Shown: positions 9,560 through 18,547 of the stretch, piece after piece
Layout of the letters: the number at the start of each line of letters is the position of its first letter
How positions within the stretch are numbered: position 1 is the first letter of the stretch
DNA from: Akkermansiaceae bacterium UBA1315
Lineage (GTDB): Bacteria > Verrucomicrobiota > Verrucomicrobiia > Verrucomicrobiales > Akkermansiaceae
NCBI GenBank assembly: GCA_002307065.1
Contig: DBTN01000018.1
Span: 1-64,000 of the forward strand
Direction: 5' to 3'
DNA: 64,000 nucleotides
Position numbers and translations under genes: made by a program
Notes under the pieces: generated by a model
Told to the model about the DNA's origin: nothing
What the model saw: only the letters and a program-made list of their open reading frames with translations
Databases searched by the model: none

Positions 9560-9679
9560 GGGGGAAGGTTGGCCGGGAGTGGGGGGAAGATGCAAGTGGC
9601 AAGATGATGCGGGAAATTTCCGTGGGAGAAGGCGGGGTTGGTGCTTTCTTTTCCAAGGGGTTGATGGCAGAACTGAATC

Positions 9680-10705
9680 GTGCGAGATCGGGCTCAGCGT
9701 GAGGTGGGGAAGGTGTTGATTTACGGAATGGCGCTCGTCGCAGTGGGGGCGGTGATTTCGCCGTGGGTTTACAACGCGTGCATGGCGGTGGCGGAGGTCA
9801 CGGTGAACAAGCGGACGAATGGGTTGGTGGACCGGTTGGGAGCGATTTTTCGGCAGGCGGATTTCGGGAGATTTTTTGAGTGGGGGATGGCCGCAGCGGC
9901 GGTGCTGTTGTTTTTTCCGTTCGTCGAGTGGTTGAGGGTGGGTCGCGGAGAAATTCGTTATCGCGATACACCGTGGTCACTGGTTCGCCTGGATGAACGA
10001 GCGGACTTGGCGACGGGGCAACCTTTGCGAAGAAACCGGCGGGGGATCGTGGATTTCATGAAAGGTCTGATGGTGATGGCGAGCGGCATGATCGTGATGG
10101 CGTTTGCGTTGTTACAGACGAAGACGTTTGTGGTGCGCGAGGGCCAATGGCCCTTTTCGGAAATGCCGTGGAAAATGTTCGGGGTGGCATTGGGGTTGGC
10201 GTTTGCACGGGAATGGGCCTTACGGGGAGTGGTGATGGGGATTTTTCTGCGGGCGATGACGCCGAGGGCGGCGGTGTGCTGGATGGCGGTGGTTTTCGCG
10301 GGGTTTCATTCGTTGCGGCCGCCGCCGGAGGTGACGGTGGTCGATCCGGAGGCCGCGTGGGTCGGGCTGGAGGTCTTACGGAAATTGGTGGGACGTTTGG
10401 CGGATCCGCGGGTGTGGGTGACGGAGGTGGCTCCTTTGTTGGTTTTGGGCGGACTGTTGGCGCACGCGAGGTTGCGAACGGCATCGTTGTGGATGCCAGT
10501 GGGTCTGCATACGGCGTGGAGCGGGATGATGGCGCTTTTCCACCAGTGGCTCTTGCCCGTTCCGCAGACCAGCGCGCTGGTGCGGACGTTGGTGGGAGAT
10601 TCGCTCCATCGAGGGTTGATCCCACTCGGAGGGTTGATTTTGGTTTGGCTTTTGGTGTATTTCCTGACTCCCCCCGATGTCGCTTCTTCTCCCCGATCGA
10701 CCTGA
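9680..10705 (+). CDS. CPBP-type membrane protein with altered catalytic motif
   Basis: A 341-residue polytopic membrane protein of the CPBP (CAAX protease and bacteriocin-processing, Rce1-like) superfamily. The second and third family motifs are visible as FAGFH and LHTAWSG. The first motif, normally EExxxR, reads REWALR, so the leading glutamate is replaced by arginine. The paralogue a kilobase downstream has an intact EEWLFR. It may therefore be catalytically impaired or a scaffold. The start is GTG without a clear ribosome site. The stop overlaps the beginning of comF by 29 bp, indicating an operon. Confidence 0.75.
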   Translation: MRDRAQREVGKVLIYGMALVAVGAVISPWVYNACMAVAEVTVNKRTNGLVDRLGAIFRQADFGRFFEWGMAAAAVLLFFPFVEWLRVGRGEIRYRDTPWSLVRLDERADLATGQPLRRNRRGIVDFMKGLMVMASGMIVMAFALLQTKTFVVREGQWPFSEMPWKMFGVALGLAFAREWALRGVVMGIFLRAMTPRAAVCWMAVVFAGFHSLRPPPEVTVVDPEAAWVGLEVLRKLVGRLADPRVWVTEVAPLLVLGGLLAHARLRTASLWMPVGLHTAWSGMMALFHQWLLPVPQTSALVRTLVGDSLHRGLIPLGGLILVWLLVYFLTPPDVASSPRST

Positions 10706-11447
10706 ACGCCGCGGCTGGCGAAAGCTGGCGGATCGTTTGCTGGATCTGCTTTATCCACCGGTTTGCGCCGTGTGCGAAGCTGCGTTGCGGGGAGGGAGGT
10801 CGTTGTGTGATTCGTGTGATGCGAGTTTGCCGCGACTGAGCGAGCCGTTTTGCACCTCGTGCGGCGAGCGATATGAAGGGGCGATCGAGGGTGCGTTTGA
10901 GTGTCCGAATTGCAGCGATCTGACCTTTTCGTTTGAGTTCGCTCGGCCGGCGTTATTGTGGGACGAGCGGGCGCGGGAGATGATCCACCGGTTGAAATAC
11001 GGGCGAGAGTTGCACCTTGCTGGTGAGCTCGGGCGACTGGCGGCGGAGGCATTTGTCGATCCGCGCCTGGCGGTCCCTCTCGAAAACCGGTGGCCTTTGG
11101 TGCCGGTTCCGCTCCATCGGAAACGTCTGCAGCAGCGGCATTTTAATCAAGCGGAGGAAATCGCGCGAGCTCTGGGGAAACTTACGAATCAACCGGTTGT
11201 GCGGATGCTCAAACGGGACCGGGCCACTCAAACTCAGACTCGCCTGAGCCGGGCCGAGCGCTTGAAGAACCTGAAAGGCGCGTTTTCTCTCACTCGCTGT
11301 GGCCGCCGATTTGTCGGGGAAAATCCTGCGGGGGCCATTCTGATTGATGATGTGTTTACCACCGGTTCCACCGTGGACGCCTGCGCGAAGGCACTCAGAA
11401 AAGCGGGTTTTCGAAGAGTCGTCGTGGTGACGGTGATGAGAGGCTAG
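10677..11447 (+). CDS. comF: ComF family phosphoribosyltransferase-like protein
   Basis: A 256-residue protein with the ComF layout: an N-terminal zinc-binding section with four Cys pairs (C30/C33, C44/C47, C59/C62, C76/C79), then a type I phosphoribosyltransferase fold with the PRPP loop ILIDDVFTTGST near residue 225 and the conserved QxxRLSRAERLKNLKGAF stretch. ComF proteins assist DNA uptake or recombination of incoming single strands in competent bacteria. It overlaps the preceding CPBP gene and ends four bases from the convergent second CPBP gene. No other competence genes are in view. Confidence 0.9.
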   Translation: MSLLLPDRPERRGWRKLADRLLDLLYPPVCAVCEAALRGGRSLCDSCDASLPRLSEPFCTSCGERYEGAIEGAFECPNCSDLTFSFEFARPALLWDERAREMIHRLKYGRELHLAGELGRLAAEAFVDPRLAVPLENRWPLVPVPLHRKRLQQRHFNQAEEIARALGKLTNQPVVRMLKRDRATQTQTRLSRAERLKNLKGAFSLTRCGRRFVGENPAGAILIDDVFTTGSTVDACAKALRKAGFRRVVVVTVMRG

Positions 11448-11451
11448 CGGA

Positions 11452-12423
11452 TCAGACGGGGGATTTGGGCGAAAGGATTTTTAGGACGAAAAAACAGATG
11501 ACGGCGGTGAGACCCAGTGTGAGGAGGGGAAGCAGGCCCGAGCGCAGGCTGTCGCCGATCCAAAGTGGGCGCAACGGGCTTTCTTCGACTCCGCGGTGGA
11601 GGAGGTTAAATCCTTTGAGGGCGAAGATCCATCCGGCGTGCAAGCCGATGGGAAACCAGAGCGAACCGGTTCGGATGCGGGTGTAGGCGAGAATCAGGCC
11701 GACGGAAAAGAGCGTGGCGAGTTCGGCGGCGATGAATTGCGGATTGGCGTAGTTGGAAAAAATCGCGGCCAGCAGTTGGAACCCGGCGAGGTAATGCGCG
11801 GGGTCGGAAATTTCCGCGCCAGCGGGTGGCTCCATGAAGTGGACGACCGCGAAAACGAAAGAGACGCCGATGCAGGCGGCGACCGGTTTGGCGATGCGCA
11901 GCCAAACGCCGAGCAGCAATCCGCGGAACAGCCATTCCTCGATGATCGACGCGCTCAACGCGGGAATGATGGCCTTGTTCAGAAGTTTGGAAAATTTGGG
12001 GAAATCCGGGCGCGGGGTGTATGCGCCGGCGAGTTCTAGCACGATTCCGAGCGACCAAAGCAATCCGGCGGCGATGATCAAAGCAGCGAGCCATTGAGAA
12101 ATTCGCAAACTCCAAGGCAACCGGGATTTGACCGGTTCTTCCAAACGGTTGGCGGATTTTTTCAGGGTTTTGAGGCGGCGGAGGAGAAAGGGCAGCAGAA
12201 TCAGCGCGGAAAAAACCATGGCCCGGCTGAAATACCGGTCGAGTTCCGCGCGTCCGGCGGAGGCGCCGAGCCATTCTTGAAAGGCGGAGAGATCTTGAGC
12301 TGCGGCTTTCGCGGCGAGATTTTTTCCAAACCGGTAAATCCACGGGACGATGGCGGCCGCGAGCAGAATGATGCCTGTTAGCCAAAGGACAACGGCACCG
12401 GCTTGGGATTTGAGGAAGCGCAT
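11452..12423 (-). CDS. CPBP family intramembrane glutamic endopeptidase
   Basis: A 323-residue membrane protein with about eight helices and all CPBP motifs: EEWLFRG, FAVVHFM and LHAGWIF. These belong to Rce1-type intramembrane proteases. It is clearly a paralogue of the protein two genes away, sharing a long segment before the HxxxB motif (TRIRTGSLWFPIGLH versus ARLRTASLWMPVGLH) and the GDSLRSGLLPL tail. I start at MRFLKSQAG; the longer frame would run into the ABC exporter gene on the other strand. Substrate unknown. Confidence 0.85.
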   Translation of the reverse strand: MRFLKSQAGAVVLWLTGIILLAAAIVPWIYRFGKNLAAKAAAQDLSAFQEWLGASAGRAELDRYFSRAMVFSALILLPFLLRRLKTLKKSANRLEEPVKSRLPWSLRISQWLAALIIAAGLLWSLGIVLELAGAYTPRPDFPKFSKLLNKAIIPALSASIIEEWLFRGLLLGVWLRIAKPVAACIGVSFVFAVVHFMEPPAGAEISDPAHYLAGFQLLAAIFSNYANPQFIAAELATLFSVGLILAYTRIRTGSLWFPIGLHAGWIFALKGFNLLHRGVEESPLRPLWIGDSLRSGLLPLLTLGLTAVICFFVLKILSPKSPV

Positions 12424-12519
12424 AGATTTAATGATTTGCCAGTCGGCGGAAGCTTGTCCAGTGCACTCTGTGGAAACGCGCTTGCGATAAAGGAGCGGGG
12501 CAGAGAGGCTTCCCGCCGC

Positions 12520-14328
12520 GTGATCAAACAGTATCTTCCTTATTACCGGCACTTGAAAGCGGTGAAACTGCCGTTCGGACTCGGCGTTCTCGCAGGGGTG
12601 GTCTACGCCGCGGCGAGCGGTGCGGGTCTGCCTCTGATGACGCATGTGGTGTTTCCGCTGCTTTTCAATTCATCCAGCGGCACCGGGGCGGTGGAAGTGA
12701 CGAATTCGTATGAACTCTGGCTGAGGAATCAGCTCGGAGTGTTGTCGAAGGATCGCTTGCTGCTGATCACTTGCATGTGGATTCCGGTGATTTTCTTGAT
12801 TCGTGGTTTGGCGGGTTATGCGAATTCCTATTTGATCAGCTACAGTGGATCGCGCGTGCTGGAAGGAATTCGCACCGATCTTTTTGTGAAACTGCAATCG
12901 CTGCCGCTGTCGTTTTTCAAACGAAACAAGTCCGGCGATTTGCTCGCACGGCTGATGAGCGATCCGGAAGTGCTGCGGCAAGTGATCGCTCAGGCATCGA
13001 GTGATTTGATCAAACAGCCGGGCACATTGATCGCGGCGCTGGTTGCGTTGTTTATTTTGGCGCGCCAGAACAGCAGTTTTTACGTGGCGATCATTCCGCT
13101 TTTGACGATCCCGATTTGTGTCCTGGCCATTCGCCATGCGGGGAAAAAGCTCGCCGCTCGTGCCAAGCAACTGCAGCGCCGCGGCGGCGATCTCAGCGCA
13201 GCCTTGGCGGAAAGTTTGCAATCTCCTTTGGAAATCCGTGCTTACAATCTGCAGGAACGCCAAGTCGGCATGTTTAAACAAAAGATCCGGCAGATGCTCC
13301 GGCTTTCGATGAAAGTCGTGAAATACCGGCAGGCGATTTCGCCATCGATCGAGGTCGTGGCTGCCTTTGGGTTTGCGACGGCGCTATTTCTCGGCGTGCG
13401 CGCGGGCATGAGCCAAAACGATTTCCTCGCCCTCGGCACCGCGCTTTTCATGGCTTATGAACCGATCAAAAAGCTGGGGATGATTCACTCGCTTTTCCGC
13501 CAGGGCGAATCGGCGATCGAGCGAATCGAATACATTCTCAAGGAGCCGGACAATCTGGCGGATGTGAAATCTCCGCACAAAGTCGTTTCGCCACGGGAAG
13601 CGCTGCGATTCGAAAACGTCTCGTTCGCTTACGGCGAAGAACCGGTTCTGCGCGATCTGAATCTGGAAATCCCGATGGGCCAAGTCGTCGCCCTCGTCGG
13701 CCCAAGCGGGGCGGGGAAATCGACATTTGCGATGCTGATCCCCCGATTTTACGACCCGCAAGTCGGGAAAATCACGCTGGACGGTCAGGATATCCGGCAG
13801 TTTTCGAAAAAAGATCTGCGCTCCTACATCGCCGTCGTCCCGCAAATGCCGGCGCTTTTCACCGGTTCGATTCTGGAAAACATCCGGATCGGGCGCTTGG
13901 ATGCGACGGATGAGGAAGTTTATGAAGCCGCTCGGAAAGCTCACGCGCACGAATTCATCGTCAACCAGCCGGAAGGATACCAAACGGAAGTCGGCGAGCG
14001 CGGCGATTTGCTTTCTGGCGGGCAACGCCAACGGATCGCGATCGCCCGCGCGTTTTTGCGCAACGCGCCGATCCTGATTCTGGACGAAGCGACGAGCGCG
14101 CTGGATTCCGAAAGTGAGGCGATGGTTCAGCAAGCGTTGGCGGAACTCGTCAAAGGCCGGACGACTTTTATCATCGCTCACCGGTTCAGCACGATCACCA
14201 TCGCCGACCGCGTTTTGGTTTTCCAAAAAGGCCGCATCGTCGGCGACGGAAATCACGAGTTTCTCCGCGAAACCGATCCCACCTACCAGTCGATGTTAGG
14301 AAATCAGATGGTCGTCAATCCGGTGTGA
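12520..14328 (+). CDS. ABC exporter, fused permease and ATPase (MsbA-like)
   Basis: A 602-residue half-transporter: six membrane helices over the first 330 residues, then an ATPase with Walker A GPSGAGKST, Q-loop VVPQMP, signature LSGGQ, Walker B ILILDEATSALD and switch His IAHRFS. Homodimers of this type flip lipids or export hydrophobic compounds, so lipid A or a related lipid is a reasonable guess. The GTG start (VIKQYLPYYRHLK) is preferred because upstream codons overlap the divergent CPBP gene's promoter. It converges on a second ABC exporter with six bases between stops. Confidence 0.9.
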   Translation: MIKQYLPYYRHLKAVKLPFGLGVLAGVVYAAASGAGLPLMTHVVFPLLFNSSSGTGAVEVTNSYELWLRNQLGVLSKDRLLLITCMWIPVIFLIRGLAGYANSYLISYSGSRVLEGIRTDLFVKLQSLPLSFFKRNKSGDLLARLMSDPEVLRQVIAQASSDLIKQPGTLIAALVALFILARQNSSFYVAIIPLLTIPICVLAIRHAGKKLAARAKQLQRRGGDLSAALAESLQSPLEIRAYNLQERQVGMFKQKIRQMLRLSMKVVKYRQAISPSIEVVAAFGFATALFLGVRAGMSQNDFLALGTALFMAYEPIKKLGMIHSLFRQGESAIERIEYILKEPDNLADVKSPHKVVSPREALRFENVSFAYGEEPVLRDLNLEIPMGQVVALVGPSGAGKSTFAMLIPRFYDPQVGKITLDGQDIRQFSKKDLRSYIAVVPQMPALFTGSILENIRIGRLDATDEEVYEAARKAHAHEFIVNQPEGYQTEVGERGDLLSGGQRQRIAIARAFLRNAPILILDEATSALDSESEAMVQQALAELVKGRTTFIIAHRFSTITIADRVLVFQKGRIVGDGNHEFLRETDPTYQSMLGNQMVVNPV

Positions 14329-14334
14329 GACCCT

Positions 14335-16068
14335 TCAGGCGTCACCAACGCTGAGGAAGGATTTATGACAGAGATCGGCGTATTTCCCGCCGCGGGCGAG
14401 GAGTTCTTCGTGAGTTCCTTGCTCGATGACTCGGCCTTTTTCGAGGACGTAAATCCGGTCGGCGTTCTGAATCGTCGACAACCGGTGGGCGATGACAAAG
14501 GCGGTGCGGTTTTCCATCAACCGGTCGAGCGCATCCTGGATTTGACGCTCGGTTTCGGAATCGACGGATGCAGTCGCTTCGTCCAACAACAGAATCGGTG
14601 CGTTTTTCAGCAGCGCGCGGGCGATGGAAAGGCGTTGTTTTTCGCCTCCGGAAAGTTTCACACCACGTTCGCCGACGTTGGTATCGAGCTGTTTCGGCAA
14701 ACCGCGGACAAAGGTCGCGGCGTGTGCGGCTTCGAGCGCTTTCCAAAGATCGTCGTCAGTCGCGTCGCGTTTCGAAAGCAGCAGATTTTCACGGACGGTT
14801 CCGTTGAAAAGAAACGGCTCCTGGGTCACATACGCCAAACGTTCGCGCAGCGAGGATTTCGCCAGTTTTCCGATGTCTTGTCCATCGATCGAAATCCGTC
14901 CGGTCGTCGCTTCATAAAAACGGGCGAGCAAGGAAAGCACCGTCGTTTTTCCGGCTCCGGTCGATCCGACGAGCGCGATGGTCTGCCCGGGCTGGGCTTC
15001 GAGCGAAACCTGATGAAGCGTTGGCTGTTCCTGATAAGAAAAGGAAACCTCATCGAAACGGACGTGGCCTTGGATCGTGGCAGGCAGCGTTTCGCCCGCG
15101 ATCGAGTTCGCTTCTTCCTCAGAATCAAGAATATCGAAAACCCGATCGGCCGCCGTACGACCGGTCAGAAGCATCTGATTCAACGAGTTCAATCGGTCGA
15201 TCGGTTCGTAGAACAGCGAAAGAAATAGCAAAAACCGGGTGAAATCGCCGAGCGTCAGCGTCCCCGCCATCACCGCGCGACCGCCAAATGCGAGGACCAG
15301 CACATAACCGGTCATCCGGACGAACGACATGCCCGGCGAATAAAGCGCCCACCATTTCATCATCCGCAGCGAGGCGACCCGGAGCGCGTTGGAGAACTGG
15401 TTGAAACGCACGTGCTCGTTTTTTTCAGCGGCATACGCCTTGATTTGGCGGACGCCGGAAATGTTGTCGTGCAGCAGCGAGTTCAGATCGGACGCCGCCG
15501 CTCGTTGGTTTTTATACCGGTCCAATCCGCAGGTTGAATAAAGCCAGGCACCAAATGCCAGCAGCGGAACCGGTAAAGTCGCCCACGCCGCGACCGAGGG
15601 ATTAAGATAAAAAAGGAAAATGCCGATGCCGAGGACCTGCAGCACGGCGATCACGCCCTGTTCGATCCCGTCGATCAAAACGCGCTCCATATTCGTCACG
15701 TCCTCGACCACCCGAGTCATGATGTCACCGGTCCGCCGCGTGTCGAACCACTGCAGCGGGAGCCGCTGGATTTTTTCATAAAGATCCGACCGAATATCGA
15801 AGATCACCTTCTGCTCAAAAACGTTATTGATAAAAATTCTGAGTGAATTCAGCCCGTCTTTCGCGAGAAAGCCGCCTAAAGCGACGAAAATCCAAAAAGA
15901 AAATTCACCATGGCGCAGAGGATTTGGAATAATGTCGTCGATCACATGACCGGTGACATTCGGGAAAACAAAAACGGCTAAAGTCATCGCCACGGCACAG
16001 ATAAGCTGAGCAGTAGCAAGGCCTGGGTAACTTTTGAGGTAGGCGAAAACGCGGAAAATGGATTTCAT
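14335..16068 (-). CDS. ABC exporter, fused permease and ATPase
   Basis: A 577-residue half-transporter with an N-terminal six-helix domain and a C-terminal ATPase (Walker A GSTGAGKTT, Q-loop VTQEPFLF, signature LSGGE, Walker B ILLLDEATASVD, IAHRLS). It belongs to the same broad MsbA/LmrA-like group as its convergent neighbour but is not a close duplicate. The opposite orientation argues against an obligate heterodimer from one mRNA. Export substrate cannot be assigned. Confidence 0.9.
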   Translation of the reverse strand: MKSIFRVFAYLKSYPGLATAQLICAVAMTLAVFVFPNVTGHVIDDIIPNPLRHGEFSFWIFVALGGFLAKDGLNSLRIFINNVFEQKVIFDIRSDLYEKIQRLPLQWFDTRRTGDIMTRVVEDVTNMERVLIDGIEQGVIAVLQVLGIGIFLFYLNPSVAAWATLPVPLLAFGAWLYSTCGLDRYKNQRAAASDLNSLLHDNISGVRQIKAYAAEKNEHVRFNQFSNALRVASLRMMKWWALYSPGMSFVRMTGYVLVLAFGGRAVMAGTLTLGDFTRFLLFLSLFYEPIDRLNSLNQMLLTGRTAADRVFDILDSEEEANSIAGETLPATIQGHVRFDEVSFSYQEQPTLHQVSLEAQPGQTIALVGSTGAGKTTVLSLLARFYEATTGRISIDGQDIGKLAKSSLRERLAYVTQEPFLFNGTVRENLLLSKRDATDDDLWKALEAAHAATFVRGLPKQLDTNVGERGVKLSGGEKQRLSIARALLKNAPILLLDEATASVDSETERQIQDALDRLMENRTAFVIAHRLSTIQNADRIYVLEKGRVIEQGTHEELLARGGKYADLCHKSFLSVGDA

Positions 16069-16221
16069 GAAAGACGCACACGGATGGCTCTGTGTGATTG
16101 CTTTGTAAAGCCAAGTCGGAACAAAGACAGATTCTCCGTGAAATTTGGGATTGCCGACACGAAACCAGACTTCCTAGAGTTCTCGTCACACGCGGAAATC
16201 ACAGTTCACATTTCAAAACCC

Positions 16222-17013
16222 ATGGCAAAAATCTTCGGAATTCTTACGGCGATCGTACTCGCAATCAGTGCTTTCATCGCCCTCAAAAATAAAAGCGCAA
16301 CCGAGCAACAGATCGGTTTGCGGGATGAGGAACAATCAAAGCTGACTCAGAGTCAGGATGAATTGGATACGGCAAAATCCGCGCTTTCTTCCACCGAGCA
16401 ACAAATTTCTACCGTGAAGGCCGAAATTCCTCAGTTGCAGCAACAAGCGGCTCAACAAAAAACGTTGAATGAGGAACTCACCGCCCAACGCACGACCAAA
16501 GCCGCCGAGGTGGATCCAAACAAAGCCAAGCTCGATGTGATTCGTGAAAAAACCGCGACCCTCGGAAATATCCGCGATCTCGCTGGCCGGATGTCCAGCA
16601 TGAAAGGGGAGCTGGAAACGCTCACCCAAGAAATCGCCGAGTCCGAAAGCAAACTGGCCAACTTCACTTCCGAAACCAGCCGCCTTTCCACCCTCGTCTC
16701 CCAGCAGCAAACCGACGTCGAGCGCAGTTCCCGTGGCGAATCCTACTCGGATCTGCAAACGAACATCCGCGCCATCTATCCGAACTGGGGCTTTGTCACC
16801 TTGGCCGATGGAAACAACGCCGGCGTCATCACCGGATCGACTCTCGACGTCATGCGCGACGGAGAAAGAGTCGGACAGCTTCTCGTCACCGCAGTCGAGG
16901 CATCCACCGCCTCCGCCAGCATCGTCCCTGATTCCGTCCCTGAAGGCACCAGCCTGATGAGCGGCGATGAAGTCATTCCTGCGGTGAAAGCGGACAAAAG
17001 CTCCAGCAACTGA
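16222..17013 (+). CDS. Membrane-anchored coiled-coil protein, first of a tandem pair
   Basis: A 263-residue protein with an N-terminal membrane anchor (FGILTAIVLAISAFIAL), a long coiled coil (about residues 25-170, Gln/Glu/Lys/Ser rich) and a C-terminal beta-rich domain of about 70 residues (PNWGFVTLADGNNAGVITGSTLDVMRD then MSGDEVI). The next gene encodes the same architecture, and the two C-terminal domains align. The layout recalls MreC (anchor, coil, beta domain), but sequence identity is not evident. It may organise an envelope structure. I chose MAKIF as start because the longer frame adds a basic non-conserved leader. Confidence 0.7.
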   Translation: MAKIFGILTAIVLAISAFIALKNKSATEQQIGLRDEEQSKLTQSQDELDTAKSALSSTEQQISTVKAEIPQLQQQAAQQKTLNEELTAQRTTKAAEVDPNKAKLDVIREKTATLGNIRDLAGRMSSMKGELETLTQEIAESESKLANFTSETSRLSTLVSQQQTDVERSSRGESYSDLQTNIRAIYPNWGFVTLADGNNAGVITGSTLDVMRDGERVGQLLVTAVEASTASASIVPDSVPEGTSLMSGDEVIPAVKADKSSSN

Positions 17014-17057
17014 TCCTTTTTGAGTTTTAAAAAATCCCCTTCTTTTTCAGAAACCCT

Positions 17058-17867
17058 ATGAAAGTCATTTTAAATATTGTGCTCCTCGTCCTCGCCGCTG
17101 GCGCCGTTTTCTTCTCTCTGATGCATTCGAAGAAGATCTCGGAAATCAGCGAGGCGCGCGTTGAATTCACCCGTCAAAATACGGAAGTCAGCGCCAACGC
17201 GAGAGCAACCGAGACGGATCTCAAAGCGGCTCAGGCAGAGCTGAAAAAATTCCAAGACGAGCGTGAACTCGCCGTTCAAAGTGTTTCCGCGCAGAAGGCT
17301 TCCGAAGCGGCCCTCAAGCGTGAGATCGCGGAACTCGATCAAACATTGCTGGTTCAAAAAGAGGAATTCTCCGCGCTCGAAAAAACACTCAACGAAGTGA
17401 CGGGCATCCTCTCCGGTCTCGGTGGAGATGTCACCATGGACAACCTTGGAGATAAAATCGTCGAAATCGACAAAGACGTGAAATCTCGCCAGGCGAAACT
17501 CGATGACCTCAACACGCTCATCGAAGGCGCTCAGAAACAGATCGAAACCAGCAAAGCCGAATCCAAGCGCCTCAGCGAACGGGTCGTCGAGCGGAACGTC
17601 CGCATCAGCCGCAATGCGTTCGAAGCCGTCGTCACCGCCGTCAATCAGGAGTGGGGATTTGTTGTCATCGGTGCGGGTTCGAACTCGGGATTCGCCCCGC
17701 AATCTTCACTTTTGGTAAAGCGTGATGGCCGTCTCATTGGCCGGGTCACTCCGACTTCGGTGGAAAAGACCCAAACGATCGCCGATATCGATCCGGACAG
17801 CGTCGCCACCGGCGTCCGCTTTCAGCCGGGTGACCGCGTGATCCTCGCCAATCCGGCGTCGAACTGA
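17058..17867 (+). CDS. Membrane-anchored coiled-coil protein, second of a tandem pair
   Basis: A 269-residue paralogue of the preceding gene: anchor (ILNIVLLVLAAGAVFFSLM), coiled coil (about residues 28-185), then the beta domain NQEWGFVVIGAGSNSGFAPQSSLLVKRD ending in QPGDRVI. It follows 44 bp after its partner and ends in an intrinsic terminator, so the pair is one transcription unit. Retention of both copies with diverged coils suggests a hetero-oligomer. No function is known to me. Confidence 0.7.
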   Translation: MKVILNIVLLVLAAGAVFFSLMHSKKISEISEARVEFTRQNTEVSANARATETDLKAAQAELKKFQDERELAVQSVSAQKASEAALKREIAELDQTLLVQKEEFSALEKTLNEVTGILSGLGGDVTMDNLGDKIVEIDKDVKSRQAKLDDLNTLIEGAQKQIETSKAESKRLSERVVERNVRISRNAFEAVVTAVNQEWGFVVIGAGSNSGFAPQSSLLVKRDGRLIGRVTPTSVEKTQTIADIDPDSVATGVRFQPGDRVILANPASN

Positions 17868-17893
17868 GAGCCGCGCTCGCGATTTTCAAATCA

Positions 17894-17930
17894 CAAGCTC
17901 CGCAGACTTGCACGCTGCGGAGCTTGTTTT
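17894..17930 (+). terminator. Intrinsic terminator after the coiled-coil pair
   Basis: A perfect 12-bp stem (CAAGCTCCGCAG with CTGCGGAGCTTG), a nine-base loop and a short T run. Confidence 0.9.
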
Positions 17931-17941
17931 ACGTTCACCCC

Positions 17942-18133
17942 ATGCGTGGATCCATTTTATTGCTCGTTGTGGCCTCATCGATCAGCTTCGGCCTGACATC
18001 GTGTGTGAAGGAAGAGGAGAAAAAACCGGTGGGGCCGACATCGTCGAGCAGCCAGATTCCTTGGAACACCCCGGTTGCCGGCCAAGGTCAGGGCCAGTTC
18101 GGCATGATGCCCCAGAACCAATACCGCCGTTAG
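17942..18133 (+). CDS. Small lipoprotein
   Basis: A 63-residue exported lipoprotein with a signal peptide and lipobox (FGLTSC), then a short acidic-basic stretch and a Gly/Gln-rich, low-complexity tail. It begins 12 bases after the terminator of the coiled-coil pair. I do not recognise a family. Confidence 0.6.
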   Translation: MRGSILLLVVASSISFGLTSCVKEEEKKPVGPTSSSSQIPWNTPVAGQGQGQFGMMPQNQYRR

Positions 18134-18249
18134 TGCATTTGGTCACAAGCGTAGCCGTCGCTTAGGCCGATCTTACCTCCGAGGTGGATTTGACCTCCAA
18201 AAAAACCGCCGAATTTGCTCCAAATGGATTCGTTCTTAAATGGAATCTG

Positions 18250-18495
18250 TTTTTCAAGGGCGCACCGTCTTTCGCGCCAAAGGTGCATCACCCTTTAGCC
18301 CAGGCCAGCGGCCTGGGGAATCCGTCTTCAAAATTCATCGCGCACCCACGGTGCGCGATACCGGTTCGGCGACACAATCCGGCAAAGCGGCCAGTCTCAT
18401 CTCGCAGCCCGTTGGGCCGCAAATTCGTCGGATGCACTTCACCCAGCCGGATGAGCTGGGCTAAGGAATCACGGACCGTTGGCCCGGAAAACGGC
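18250..18495. repeat. Diverged palindrome-repeat locus
   Basis: This locus is built like the two large arrays but has drifted. It holds one canonical CCCAGGCCAGCGGCCTGGG (18299-18317), a variant CCCAGC/GCTGGG hairpin (18442-18460) followed by the same CTAAGG, a perfect CGCGCACC-CAC-GGTGCGCG stem (18339-18357), and a GTT-loop stem in which CGTCCC/GGGACG has become CAGCCC/GGGCCG. These substitutions largely keep pairing. No protein gene lies between the lipoprotein and rlmH. Confidence 0.8.
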
Positions 18496-18547
18496 TGCGC
18501 CTTTGAGGTGAAATGCCCGAAACCGGTTTGAGCGCGTCTTTTCCCAA

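Noticed and set aside
9132..9656. A 174-codon Pro/Arg-rich frame overlapping the small conserved gene
   Set aside because: Low-complexity Arg/Pro/Thr composition and overlap with two better supported genes.
12520..16068. Heterodimeric ABC exporter encoded by the two adjacent genes
   Set aside because: The genes are convergent with separate promoters, and each has complete ATPase motifs compatible with a homodimer.
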